Shown: one piece after another, positions 56,891 through 64,000 of the stretch | How the letters are laid out: every line of letters begins with the position of its first letter | Position numbering within the stretch: the stretch's first letter is position 1 | From: JANXUC01 sp964619065 | GTDB taxonomy: Bacteria > Acidobacteriota > Terriglobia > Terriglobales > Acidobacteriaceae | Length of the DNA: 64,000 nucleotides | NCBI GenBank assembly: GCA_964619065.1 | Contig: CAZUCC010000004.1 | Location: 54,876-118,875 of the forward strand | Reading direction: 5' to 3' | Position numbers and translations under genes: made by a program | Notes under the pieces: model-generated | Told to the model about the DNA's origin: nothing | The model's input: the letters and a program-made list of their open reading frames with translations, nothing else | Database searches by the model: none

Positions 56891-56914
56891 CCCTTCTTGC
56901 TGATAGAGCGTTCC

Positions 56915-57853
56915 TCATTTTGGGCTCTCTCTTGCCTCTGCACGAACCTCCTGTGGGGAGAACGTTCCTACTGCTGATTCTTGCGTGAGTCGGGCACGTA
57001 GATCCACACCCAGGTCACGCACGTCCGTGTCCAAAGATTCTTCGGCTTGGCGGCGGCTCATGCCACGGCGGCCCAGTTCGGAGAGGATCTGCTTTCGCAG
57101 GCCTCGTGCCAGCTTATCCACGCGGCGGCTGATGGTGGATTCATGCACGCCGAGCGTCCGGGCGACCTCGGCCAGCGTCCGCCCGTCCAGATAGTAACTG
57201 GCCAGGACGTAGCGGTCCTCTGCCGTGAGCGAATCTAAAACCGCGTCGATGGCTTGGCCGATGCGCGGGTCCGGACTTTGGCCCCCTGTTGTCCCTGCCG
57301 CTTCCGAAACTTCCGCGGCGAACTGCCTTCCCTGCTCCACTTCCTCATCCAGGCTTGTGGTGCGGCGTGTTTTACGGTAGCGGTTTACGAACTCCTGCGC
57401 CAGGACGGTGCGGAGCCAGCCCTCGAGCGAGCCTCGTCCCGTATACGAAGCCAGCTTGGAAACACGCTCGCCCCGCGAGTTCACACCATAAAGATCGGCA
57501 TACAGCGAATCCGCCAGTTCGCGGGCCGACGCCGCTTCGCGGGCGATCCCTAACGCCATCTCGAAGAGTTTTTCCCGATAGCGAGTCAGGAACACTTCCC
57601 AGGCACGCTCGTTACCTTCCGCACATCCGCGAGCCAGCGCGAGTTCTTCTAGGCGCAGTCCCTTGAAGAAAGCCGAAGCGTGGCTCGCTTGTGCCTCCGA
57701 GGGCAGGTATTTGGAGCCAATCGCCAGAAGGATTTGTGCAAAGTCTTCGCGCTGGATACCCCAGTCAGCGGAGCGGCTCTGCAGGCACAGTTCCTCGAGA
57801 ACCGGCTGCAGCGCCAATGCGAGTCCGGATGCGGGTTGGGGCATGCCACTCAT
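56915..57853 (-). CDS. ECF-type RNA polymerase sigma factor
   Basis: 312 residues. Region 2 is around GNERAWEVFLTRYREKLFEMALGIA and region 4 around LDSLTAEDRYVLASYYLDGRTLAEVARTLGVHESTISRRVDKL, with the helix-turn-helix near the end. An extra N-terminal 75 residues and C-terminal 45 residues make it longer than classical ECF sigmas. Paired with the anti-sigma gene downstream. Confidence 0.85.
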   Translation of the reverse strand: MSGMPQPASGLALALQPVLEELCLQSRSADWGIQREDFAQILLAIGSKYLPSEAQASHASAFFKGLRLEELALARGCAEGNERAWEVFLTRYREKLFEMALGIAREAASARELADSLYADLYGVNSRGERVSKLASYTGRGSLEGWLRTVLAQEFVNRYRKTRRTTSLDEEVEQGRQFAAEVSEAAGTTGGQSPDPRIGQAIDAVLDSLTAEDRYVLASYYLDGRTLAEVARTLGVHESTISRRVDKLARGLRKQILSELGRRGMSRRQAEESLDTDVRDLGVDLRARLTQESAVGTFSPQEVRAEARESPK

Positions 57854-58027
57854 TACAGTCGGGAGTCGACCGTCATCTGTTGGATGCTACCAACATATTT
57901 GACGCAAGGGCGGGGAAAAAGGCCGTTCTTCCCTCAACAGGGTAGGAAGCGGCACCCCGGGCCGGGAGCAAGGCGCCACTTGGCTCGGGGTGTATTTACC
58001 CCAAGTGCGACTAACGAGGTGCCACTT

Positions 58028-59116
58028 ATGAAGTTTTTGCTATTTACGACGATCGTGGGATTGGCAGTGATTTGGGGAGGCGTGGCGGCTGCGCCTTCGC
58101 GTGTAGCGGCAGGTGGGCCAGATTCGGGAACGGATTACAGGGTGCTTGGCCCGATTCACCAGGGCAATTTGACGGTGTTTCCGGTGGTGGTAGCGAACAG
58201 CCGGGATACGCGTGAGTTCTTGACGCTCGACGAAGGCTTGCGGTCAGGCGAGGTTGTCGTCACAGAGTCAGGCCGTGTGCAGCCGCTGATCCGGCACCGG
58301 ACAAGACATACGCCTATACACGAAGGAGCGCAGGTCAATCAGCTGGTGCTGGTCAACAATTCAAAGCGTCCGTTGGTACTGCTCGCGGGCGAGATCGTTA
58401 CCGGCGGAAAGCAGGATCGCGTCATTGCCAAGGATCGCATTGTGCCCGCGGAGAGCGAGCCCGTGGATTTGGGCGTGTTCTGCGTAGAGCCAGGACGTTG
58501 GGTGGAAAAATCTGCTAGCTTTGGGGCGCTCGGCGGCAATATGGCGGCACCCAGCGTGCGGTTGCGCGCTATGAAAGACAAGGACCAGCAACAAGTTTGG
58601 GATTCGGTACGCAGCTCGCGGGCGAACATCGCCGGCCAGGTGGCAGGATCAGCCGCGGCTGAGGTTCAAGCCACGAGTTCCTACGCAGGCGTCATGGAAA
58701 ACGTCGAAGTCAAGCGGAAGCTGGACACTGTGGCCGCGCCCATTGAGCGCGACTACTCCAAGGTAATTCGCGAGTTGCGGGACCGGAACGCAGTGGGCGT
58801 GGTGGTCGCCGTGGATGGCGAGATTATTTGGGCTGACATTTTCGCGAGCACGCAATTGCTGGAAAAATACTGGCCCAAGCTGGTGCGCTCCTATGCAACG
58901 GAAGCGCTGCTCTCGCGGGCGAGTGACCGCGAAGTCAGCCTGAAGCACGCGCAGGCCTTCGTCGACCAGCTCGAAGGCAACCATGAAACTGTGGAACGGG
59001 AACCCGGGTTGTATCGCCACACCGAAGTCAACGGGGATGGCTACAAGGTATTTGTGCTGGCGTCGTTGCTGCCGAAAATGGACTTCGACGTCCACATCGC
59101 CAAGATGGCGGAATGA
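58028..59116 (+). CDS. Secreted ARPP-1 domain protein
   Basis: 362 residues from ATG 58028 with GAGGTG upstream. A signal peptide (to about residue 21) leads to the domain with LTLDEGLRSGEVVVTE, LVLLAGEIVTGGKQDRV and LGVFCVEPGRW, typical of the ARPP-1 family. Function of the family is not established. It diverges from the sigma factor and could belong to its regulon. Confidence 0.75.
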   Translation: MKFLLFTTIVGLAVIWGGVAAAPSRVAAGGPDSGTDYRVLGPIHQGNLTVFPVVVANSRDTREFLTLDEGLRSGEVVVTESGRVQPLIRHRTRHTPIHEGAQVNQLVLVNNSKRPLVLLAGEIVTGGKQDRVIAKDRIVPAESEPVDLGVFCVEPGRWVEKSASFGALGGNMAAPSVRLRAMKDKDQQQVWDSVRSSRANIAGQVAGSAAAEVQATSSYAGVMENVEVKRKLDTVAAPIERDYSKVIRELRDRNAVGVVVAVDGEIIWADIFASTQLLEKYWPKLVRSYATEALLSRASDREVSLKHAQAFVDQLEGNHETVEREPGLYRHTEVNGDGYKVFVLASLLPKMDFDVHIAKMAE

Positions 59117-59360
59117 AGATAGCGGAGTGAAGACAACGGGGTTGGGACGAAGGGCGTTGCCTTGGCGGATCGCACTACTGGGAGTGAGGTTCGTCGAGGC
59201 AACGCGAGAGGGGGAAACGCGAATCCTACGTTTTGTCGACTGAACCTAGACGCCTAAGTAGAACCAAAATGCTTTCGTCTGAGGCATAATTAGACGGTCG
59301 AGTTGGGCTTGGCCGGGCCTGACGAATTGTCTATAAATTCCTTGAAGAGGATCCCCCTTT

Positions 59361-59852
59361 ATGAAATTCAAGAAGCTAGCTGTAGCTGTAGCGATGGTTG
59401 CGATGGGATTGTGTACCTTGGCGGCCGCCGACAAGAAACCAAAGGTTCCCAAAATGAAGCCTGCACAGAATGAACACCGGAACAATTCCGCCACACGTTC
59501 TGAGAAGCAGGCCGACGAACAACGCGCGAAAGAGCTGCTGCGCGAGGAGCAGGATTTGCTTCGCCAGGCAAAAGAAAAGAAGCTCCAAGCGGAAGCCCTG
59601 ATCCGTCAAGAGAAGGCTCTCCACAACGAGGAGCGGTCGCAGGTACACACCGAAAGAGTGGACAAGAAGGACCGGCGCGTGCTGCAGGGTGACGTTCGGC
59701 AAGAGAGTAGTGAGCGGTCCCGTCTCAACCATGAGGCCGATCAGCTTGAGCACGAGCGCGAGGCTTTGGTCCGACAGGCAAATGAGAAGGCCGCCGAGCG
59801 CAAGGCCATCGAAGCGCAGATTCGTTCGAACAATGGACGCAACCGGAAGTAG
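59361..59852 (+). CDS. Secreted coiled-coil protein
   Basis: 163 residues. Signal peptide to about residue 23 (MVAMGLCTLAAA), then highly charged helix rich in Glu, Lys, Arg and Gln (RAKELLREEQDLLRQAKEKKLQ) over most of the length. GAGGAT lies nine bases before ATG. No family; possibly a periplasmic structural protein. Confidence 0.65.
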   Translation: MKFKKLAVAVAMVAMGLCTLAAADKKPKVPKMKPAQNEHRNNSATRSEKQADEQRAKELLREEQDLLRQAKEKKLQAEALIRQEKALHNEERSQVHTERVDKKDRRVLQGDVRQESSERSRLNHEADQLEHEREALVRQANEKAAERKAIEAQIRSNNGRNRK

Positions 59853-59909
59853 TTCACGTCAAATATGAGAAGGCCAGCAGTGGTGCAGTTGGGATATTTC
59901 GACAAAATT

Positions 59910-60000
59910 GTCATTCCGAAGCGCGGCAGTAGCGCGCGAGGAATCTGCTCTTTTACTGCCAGGAGCAGATTCCTCGCCGATAGACCTGGCTCGGAATGAC
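59910..60000. repeat. Intergenic inverted repeat
   Basis: GTCATTCCGA...GAGGAATCTGCTC, then GAGCAGATTCCTC...CTCGGAATGAC: nested palindromes over about 90 bp. Same style as the msrP/msrQ repeat but different sequence; a REP/MITE-like element or hairpin in the 345-bp gap before the reductase gene. Confidence 0.6.
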
Positions 60001-60197
60001 AAAGCCAGAAGAGTGTATTTACGAAACTGCACCACGACCAGAAGGCCGCGTCTCTTGGAGCGTGGCCTTTTTCTTTTGCCAATTCCCGGCGCCTCACGGA
60101 AGTTGGTCGGTCACGCTCGGCATCCCGGTTCAACCAATTTGCTACACTGGCGGGTCGCAAAGTTTCTCATTCTTAGACTCCTAAGGACAGGCGGCGC

Positions 60198-60974
60198 ATG
60201 GCTGACGACAAGTTTTATACGGCTCGGGTCACGAAGCGGGCTGACTTTGCCCACGACCTCTGGATGGTCCGCATGGATCCGGGCGGCGAGTTTAAATTTT
60301 CTCCCGGACAATACGGAACGCTGGGCGTGGACCGCGGCGACGGGAAGAAGATTGAGCGAGCGTATTCCATTGTGTCGTCTCCGTACGAGACCGAACTGGA
60401 ATTTTTCTTTGAGCTGGTGCCGGAGGGCGCACTCACGCCGAAGCTGTTCCAATTGCAAGTGGGAGACACTTGCTCGCTCCGCAAAGTAGCCAAGGGCAAG
60501 TTTACGCTGGACACGCAGAGCGGGCATAAGAATCATCTGCTGATTGCTACGGTAACCGGTGCAGCACCCTACATCAGCTACGTGCGGACCATGTACAAAG
60601 ATTGGAAAGAGGGCAAACTCACCGGAGATCACAAGCTGTTCGTCCTGTTTGGGGCCAGCCGGTCGTATGAATTCGGATATGCGCAAGAGCTGGCGAAGTT
60701 CGCGGCGGAAGTACCCTGGTTGAAATTTGTACCCACCGTGAGCCGTCCGTGGGACGACCCGGAATGGAAGGGTGAAGTCGGCCGTGTTGACGAACTCATC
60801 CGTAAATACGCCGACATGTGGGGTATGGCAGGAGACAACACGACTGCGTATCTTTGCGGACACCCGGACATGATCGAGCACGGAAAAGGAATTCTGAAAC
60901 GCCGCGGCTTCGTCAAGGAAGGTATGCGCGAGGAAGTGTACTGGATTCCACCGAAAGCGGGCGCTGCGACTTAG
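60198..60974 (+). CDS. Ferredoxin-NADP reductase family flavoprotein
   Basis: 258 residues. FAD-binding RAYSIVS (54-60), the NADP site GAAPYISYVRTMY (about 116-128) and LCGHPDMIEHGKGIL with the C-terminal YWIP. Cytosolic; transfers electrons between NADPH and ferredoxin or flavodoxin. Convergent with the cupin gene, with stops overlapping by four bases. Confidence 0.88.
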   Translation: MADDKFYTARVTKRADFAHDLWMVRMDPGGEFKFSPGQYGTLGVDRGDGKKIERAYSIVSSPYETELEFFFELVPEGALTPKLFQLQVGDTCSLRKVAKGKFTLDTQSGHKNHLLIATVTGAAPYISYVRTMYKDWKEGKLTGDHKLFVLFGASRSYEFGYAQELAKFAAEVPWLKFVPTVSRPWDDPEWKGEVGRVDELIRKYADMWGMAGDNTTAYLCGHPDMIEHGKGILKRRGFVKEGMREEVYWIPPKAGAAT

Positions 60975-61339
60975 CTCTCCGTTTCCGCCGGTCCGAAGAC
61001 CACCAGAACCACCAGCTCTTCTTCAATGGAATGGAAACGGTGCTCTGCACCGGCTTCCACAAAGATCACCGTCCCCTGGGTCACGAGCCGGTCTTCGGAG
61101 GACTCGTGATCGCGTGTGATCTTCATGCGTGCGCGTCCGCTGATGACATAGTAAATTTCATCCTGCCGGTGCGGCGTTTGCTGATCTTCGCCTTCTTTGG
61201 GCAACACGTAAATCCCGGTGCTGATCGCGGGCACTCGGAGAAATTCCCAATAGCGTTTGCCGCTGGCGGCCCGTTCGGCTTGCAGTTCGGAGAGTTTAAA
61301 AAAGCGCTGCATGACAAGGGTTTCGGCCTGGACTTTCAC
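60971..61339 (-). CDS. Small cupin-domain protein
   Basis: 122 residues; ATG at 61312 (MQRFFKLSEL) is a plausible later start. One conserved beta barrel with HRQDEIYYVISGRARMKI (metal-binding His/Glu) and AGAEHRFH. Might bind a metal and a small ligand; substrate unknown. Confidence 0.78.
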   Translation of the reverse strand: MKVQAETLVMQRFFKLSELQAERAASGKRYWEFLRVPAISTGIYVLPKEGEDQQTPHRQDEIYYVISGRARMKITRDHESSEDRLVTQGTVIFVEAGAEHRFHSIEEELVVLVVFGPAETES

Positions 61340-61376
61340 CTTCGGACTTCATCCGGATGTTCACCCAAACGGATGT

Positions 61377-61961
61377 TCACCCAAAGACCCCGGCGAAAAT
61401 AATCTCTGTGAACTGATCCACCAGGTCCCCCTCCGCAATGGGGCCATCCGGGCGGTGCCACTGGTAAATCCAGTTGATCATCCCCAGGAGCGCGAACGCT
61501 GCCGCTTTGGGAGTGACGCGGCTCTTCGATCCCCGGGCACGTTGCGCGTCGGCGATCAAGCCTTCCACGAAGTGCACATACTCTTTCTTGCGCGCGTTAA
61601 TGAGCTTGCGAAATTCCGCGGGTAGCGGATGGTTTTCATGCAACATCACGGTAATCTCACGGTCGCGAGTTTGCAAAACCACGTGAATGTGCAAGCGGAT
61701 GCAGGTACGCAGACGCTCCTCCGCATCGGCGATCAGGAGGACAGGCTTCTTGACCTGCTCCTCGGTAATGTCCATCGCGTGCTGCATGATGTGGAACAGG
61801 ATTTCATCTTTGCTCTGGAAGTGGTGATAGAGCGCTCCCTTGCTCAGGTCGAGAGCCGCCGCCAGGTCGTTCATAGACGCGGCGTCGTAGCCACGCTCGC
61901 GAAAGAGCTGCGCAGCCGCGTGCAAAATTTCGTGCCGGGAGTCCGTTGAGGGGCGAGTCAT
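61377..61961 (-). CDS. TetR-family transcriptional regulator
   Basis: 194 residues from ATG 61961; a start at 62000 is possible. Helix-turn-helix at about 10-57 with ASMNDLAAALDLSKGALYHHFQSKDEIL, the TetR hallmark. The C-terminal part would bind a ligand, often an acyl-CoA or fatty-acid compound in this subgroup. A perfect palindrome near ilvC (63517) is an operator candidate, though distant. Confidence 0.88.
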   Translation of the reverse strand: MTRPSTDSRHEILHAAAQLFRERGYDAASMNDLAAALDLSKGALYHHFQSKDEILFHIMQHAMDITEEQVKKPVLLIADAEERLRTCIRLHIHVVLQTRDREITVMLHENHPLPAEFRKLINARKKEYVHFVEGLIADAQRARGSKSRVTPKAAAFALLGMINWIYQWHRPDGPIAEGDLVDQFTEIIFAGVFG

Positions 61962-62047
61962 CCGTGAGAAATGGTACAGACAGCGGAGGAGGTTCTGCAA
62001 ATTTAGTTTTCGGGAGGCGTTGAGTTGGTCCTGTGGTGACCCTGTAC

Positions 62048-62686
62048 TTATTCCCTGAACTTCAAAGAATGAAGTTCAAGCGCCTTCTGCAAATCGGGAT
62101 CATCACGTCGAATTGTTTGGTGCTCCTTGACGTTGATTTGAAACGGCTCGAACAAAGCCCAATTCTCAATGTCGTGCCCATATTTCGAAAGGTAATAAAT
62201 CCCGGAGAAACCAGCGTAAGAGACGATGCGGGATACGAATTGGGTAAGAATTCGAGGAGCGGTTTTCTGCAGGACAGAGGCGTCGACGTCCTCCACTCCG
62301 AACTTCTCCAGTTGGGCCGCTAACGACCTCCGCAGGCGGCTGATCCACTCGCTGCTACCAATGTCGGCATAGTCGCCGTCGGCAGTGGCAATTCCCATGA
62401 TCCGTTTCTCGACCCATTCGACGGGCACTTCCCCGAGAGGAAGATAGTCCTCTGCTCCCTTAATCTTCGCCAGCTCTGTGTGGAGTTTGGGATCAACGCG
62501 GAACCGGGCCAGCGTTTCGAGAAAGCAACCGAGTCTTTGCGAGGACGCGTAGAGAACGCGGTAGGTTGCGTCAGGGTCGTCAAAGCGGTTGCCGAACGTT
62601 CCGTCATGCCCGGCTGAGGCCCAGTCGGGCGCAGCCCAGGGATCAGGCTTTCTCCCCAACCGATAGATCACGCCGGAGGGTTTCAA
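62048..62686 (-). CDS. RES-domain toxin
   Basis: 212 residues. RES-domain pattern: YRLGRKPDPW, GNRFDDPDATYRVLYASSQRLGCFLETLARF and later SGIYYLSKYGHDIENWALFEP. Known RES toxins destroy NAD+ and are blocked by an Xre-type antitoxin; the gene immediately upstream encodes one. Pair order antitoxin-toxin, six bases apart. Confidence 0.85.
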   Translation of the reverse strand: MKPSGVIYRLGRKPDPWAAPDWASAGHDGTFGNRFDDPDATYRVLYASSQRLGCFLETLARFRVDPKLHTELAKIKGAEDYLPLGEVPVEWVEKRIMGIATADGDYADIGSSEWISRLRRSLAAQLEKFGVEDVDASVLQKTAPRILTQFVSRIVSYAGFSGIYYLSKYGHDIENWALFEPFQINVKEHQTIRRDDPDLQKALELHSLKFRE

Positions 62687-62692
62687 GAATCT

Positions 62693-63082
62693 CTATCCTC
62701 CAGCGAGAAACGCACGCGCGGCCCCTAGAATCTCCGGGCCGACGAGCTCAATATCTTCTTCCCGCAGCAGCCGGATCGGGGCGCGGTCGTTCAACTCAGG
62801 ATTCAGCCCTGTCAGCCAAGCCTGAACTACCCGCGGCCCTTCGTGATCATGGATCACCTTCGCTAACCGGTAAGCGAGCCGCAATCGTTCTTCGACTCCC
62901 TTGTAGGACTCCGAGCCTGCCATCCAGCGTTCGATGGCTCTTGTGTCCTTGACCGAGGCGATGTATGCCGTCAATTTCTTGCCGATGATTTTCGTCAATT
63001 CTTCGACGAGTTTTGGAAACTCCAGTGTCGTCGCTTCGCGGTACGCCAACAGATCTGGTCGCGGTGAAGTGAGCACTGCCAT
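62693..63082 (-). CDS. Xre/MbcA/ParS-type antitoxin
   Basis: 129 residues from ATG 63082; the longer frame to 63142 is not needed. VEELTKIIGKKLTAYIASVKDTRAIERWMAG is a helix-turn-helix and AWLTGLNPELNDRAPIRLLREED fits the MbcA/ParS toxin-binding end. Neutralises the RES toxin and probably represses the operon. Confidence 0.85.
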   Translation of the reverse strand: MAVLTSPRPDLLAYREATTLEFPKLVEELTKIIGKKLTAYIASVKDTRAIERWMAGSESYKGVEERLRLAYRLAKVIHDHEGPRVVQAWLTGLNPELNDRAPIRLLREEDIELVGPEILGAARAFLAGG

Positions 63083-63168
63083 GTTATTTGGAGGGCTCCT
63101 TTGGCCCAACGTCAGTGTATCAAAATACCTATTAAATAACAATATAATACCCAGTCAATAGCGAGGCC

Positions 63169-63198
63169 TTGACACAGGCTCGGAATGCGGCTTACGCT
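63169..63198 (+). promoter_or_regulatory. Promoter of the ilv leader
   Basis: TTGACA (63169-63174) and TACGCT (63193-63198), 18 bp apart, 14 bp before the leader ATG. Confidence 0.45.
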
Positions 63199-63212
63199 AA
63201 CCTCATCAAGCC

Positions 63213-63317
63213 ATGAACCTCCATACCAAAAACGCAGCCGAAATCGCACGAATTAGCGTGCGAGTGCGAGTTATTGTGCGCCCCGGGCGCGTTTCTGGAG
63301 GAGTGGATATCGGCTAA
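63213..63317 (+). CDS. Val/Ile-rich leader peptide of ilv attenuator
   Basis: 34 codons, ATG 63213 to TAA 63317. The stretch ISVRVRVIV (six of nine Ile/Val) and further Val/Ile codons make the peptide sensitive to charged tRNA-Val/Ile, as in classical ilv leaders. A strong terminator begins 23 bases after its stop. No ribosome site; the short 5' end may be leaderless. Rests on pattern only. Confidence 0.6.
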   Translation: MNLHTKNAAEIARISVRVRVIVRPGRVSGGVDIG

Positions 63318-63339
63318 AAGTTAGAAACCGAAGAATCCG

Positions 63340-63383
63340 AACCCACCGCCAGAAACGCAACCTGGTGGTGGGTTTTTCGTTTT
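63340..63383 (+). terminator. Attenuator terminator upstream of ilvC
   Basis: 13-bp stem AACCCACCGCCAG / CTGGTGGTGGGTT (one G-T pair), loop of nine, then TTTTTCGTTTT. Located between the leader peptide and ilvC; probably stops transcription when valine/isoleucine are plentiful. Confidence 0.78.
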
Positions 63384-63476
63384 GGGCGAATTTTGGCTGG
63401 AACAATCCAGTTAGGAAACGGGGGATCTTGCGGTTACCTGGTCTTACCGTTGAGGTCAGGAAAATGGCAAAAACCC

Positions 63477-63530
63477 TTGACATAAGCAGGGGTACAGCCT
63501 AACCTAGTGCAATCTAACCGACCGGTCGGT
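63477..63530 (+). promoter_or_regulatory. Second ilvC promoter with palindromic operator
   Basis: TTGACA (63477-63482), 17-bp spacer, TAACCT (63500-63505), then the perfect palindrome ACCGACCGGTCGGT (63517-63530), about where transcription would start. Such dyads are typical TetR-family operators. ilvC could therefore be read past the attenuator. Confidence 0.45.
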
Positions 63531-63577
63531 ATTTTGCCCGGTCTGCTCTTATATCCAGTCTTCGAGGAGAAACTACT

Positions 63578-64000
63578 GTGGCAGCGAAACTTTATTACGA
63601 GCACGACCAGAATCCGACGGCATTGGCGGGAAAGACGATTGCCATCCTCGGCTACGGCAGCCAGGGCCATGCCCAGGCGCAGAACCTGCGGGATAGGGGC
63701 TACACCGTCATTGTGGGCCTGGACCCTGAGCGCGGCTCGGCGAAGCAGGCGCGGGCGGACGGCATGACGGTGGTGACTCCGGCAGAGGCCGCCAAGCGCG
63801 CGGACTGGATCCATATTCTGACGCCGGATGAAACGCAAGCGGCGCTCTATACGGCGGCCATCGAGCCACACCTCACTCCGGGCAAGATTCTCGGCTTCTC
63901 GCACGGATTCAGCATCCACTTCAAGTCCATCGTTGCGCCCAAACATGTGGACGTGGTGATGATCGCGCCCAAGAGTCCGGGGCATTTGCTGCGCCGTGTG
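63578..64000 (+). CDS. ilvC: Ketol-acid reductoisomerase, 3' end beyond the window
   Basis: 141 codons seen from GTG 63578, with GAGGAG upstream. GYGSQGHAQAQNLRD (25-39) is the NADPH-binding loop and MIAPKSPGH is a conserved stretch of the family. Converts acetolactate in valine/isoleucine/leucine synthesis with Mg and NADPH. Open to the window edge; no upstream ilvBN is present. Confidence 0.93.
   Translation, partial: MAAKLYYEHDQNPTALAGKTIAILGYGSQGHAQAQNLRDRGYTVIVGLDPERGSAKQARADGMTVVTPAEAAKRADWIHILTPDETQAALYTAAIEPHLTPGKILGFSHGFSIHFKSIVAPKHVDVVMIAPKSPGHLLRRV

Overview
The window looks like a chromosomal segment of an Acidobacteriota bacterium (class Terriglobia, Koribacter/Sulfotelmatobacter-like). 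This is inferred from gene content: large secreted RHS and IPT/TIG proteins, an ECF sigma factor paired with an anti-sigma/carboxypeptidase-like fusion, an ARPP-1 protein, cyanophycinase-like and MsrPQ genes. A 10-N run inside pntB shows a scaffolded, probably metagenomic, assembly.

Left part, 1-37 kb, is accessory. It opens with a secreted IPT/TIG repeat protein cut by the window edge, a truncated RHS gene and a broken RHS tip with a small membrane protein. From about 6.1 to 37.2 kb the DNA is divided by four copies of one repeat (near 6126, 15618, 20730 and 37067). Each contains the same 49-nt 3' part of a tRNA-Pro(CGG) gene; only the last, at 37154-37230, is the intact tRNA, with its own promoter to the right. 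The simplest reading is serial insertion of three (perhaps four) elements into one tRNA gene. No tyrosine recombinase is recognisable between the repeats. Module A (6.2-15.7 kb) holds an acyltransferase, a complete 1587-aa RHS protein, a downstream membrane protein and a secreted protein. Module B (15.7-20.8 kb) holds a HigBA-type toxin-antitoxin pair, a DDE transposase and an RHS tip with a frameshifted toxin domain plus putative immunity genes. Module C (20.8-37.2 kb) holds a large secreted beta-helix protein, a HipA-like kinase with DUF3037, an XRE/S24-like regulator, a trypsin-like protein head-to-head with a Ser/Thr kinase, a methyltransferase, and an operon that looks like CBASS anti-phage defence.

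The CBASS-like locus (33.0-37.0 kb) has a divergent XRE regulator and ImmA/IrrE metallopeptidase (CapH/CapP-like), then a possible 42-aa ORF, a CD-NTase, an E2-like protein, a patatin phospholipase (CapV-like) and an unrecognised 97-aa ORF. Genes overlap or lie 3 bp apart from the CD-NTase onward. The E2-like gene without E1/JAB genes fits a type II-short layout.

Right part, 37-64 kb, is mostly core metabolism and envelope functions: nagA, a HAD phosphatase, an NAD(P)-binding protein, an APC permease, two tandem sulfotransferases with a glycosyltransferase, msrP/msrQ, a three-gene pnt transhydrogenase, lexA, a secreted S51 peptidase, trxA, a sigma/anti-sigma pair, an ARPP-1 protein, a ferredoxin-NADP reductase, a cupin, a TetR regulator, a RES/Xre toxin-antitoxin pair and the start of ilvC. 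Upstream of ilvC lie a short ORF rich in Val/Ile codons and a strong intrinsic terminator, the architecture of an ilv attenuator, then a second promoter-like sequence followed by a perfect 14-bp palindrome.
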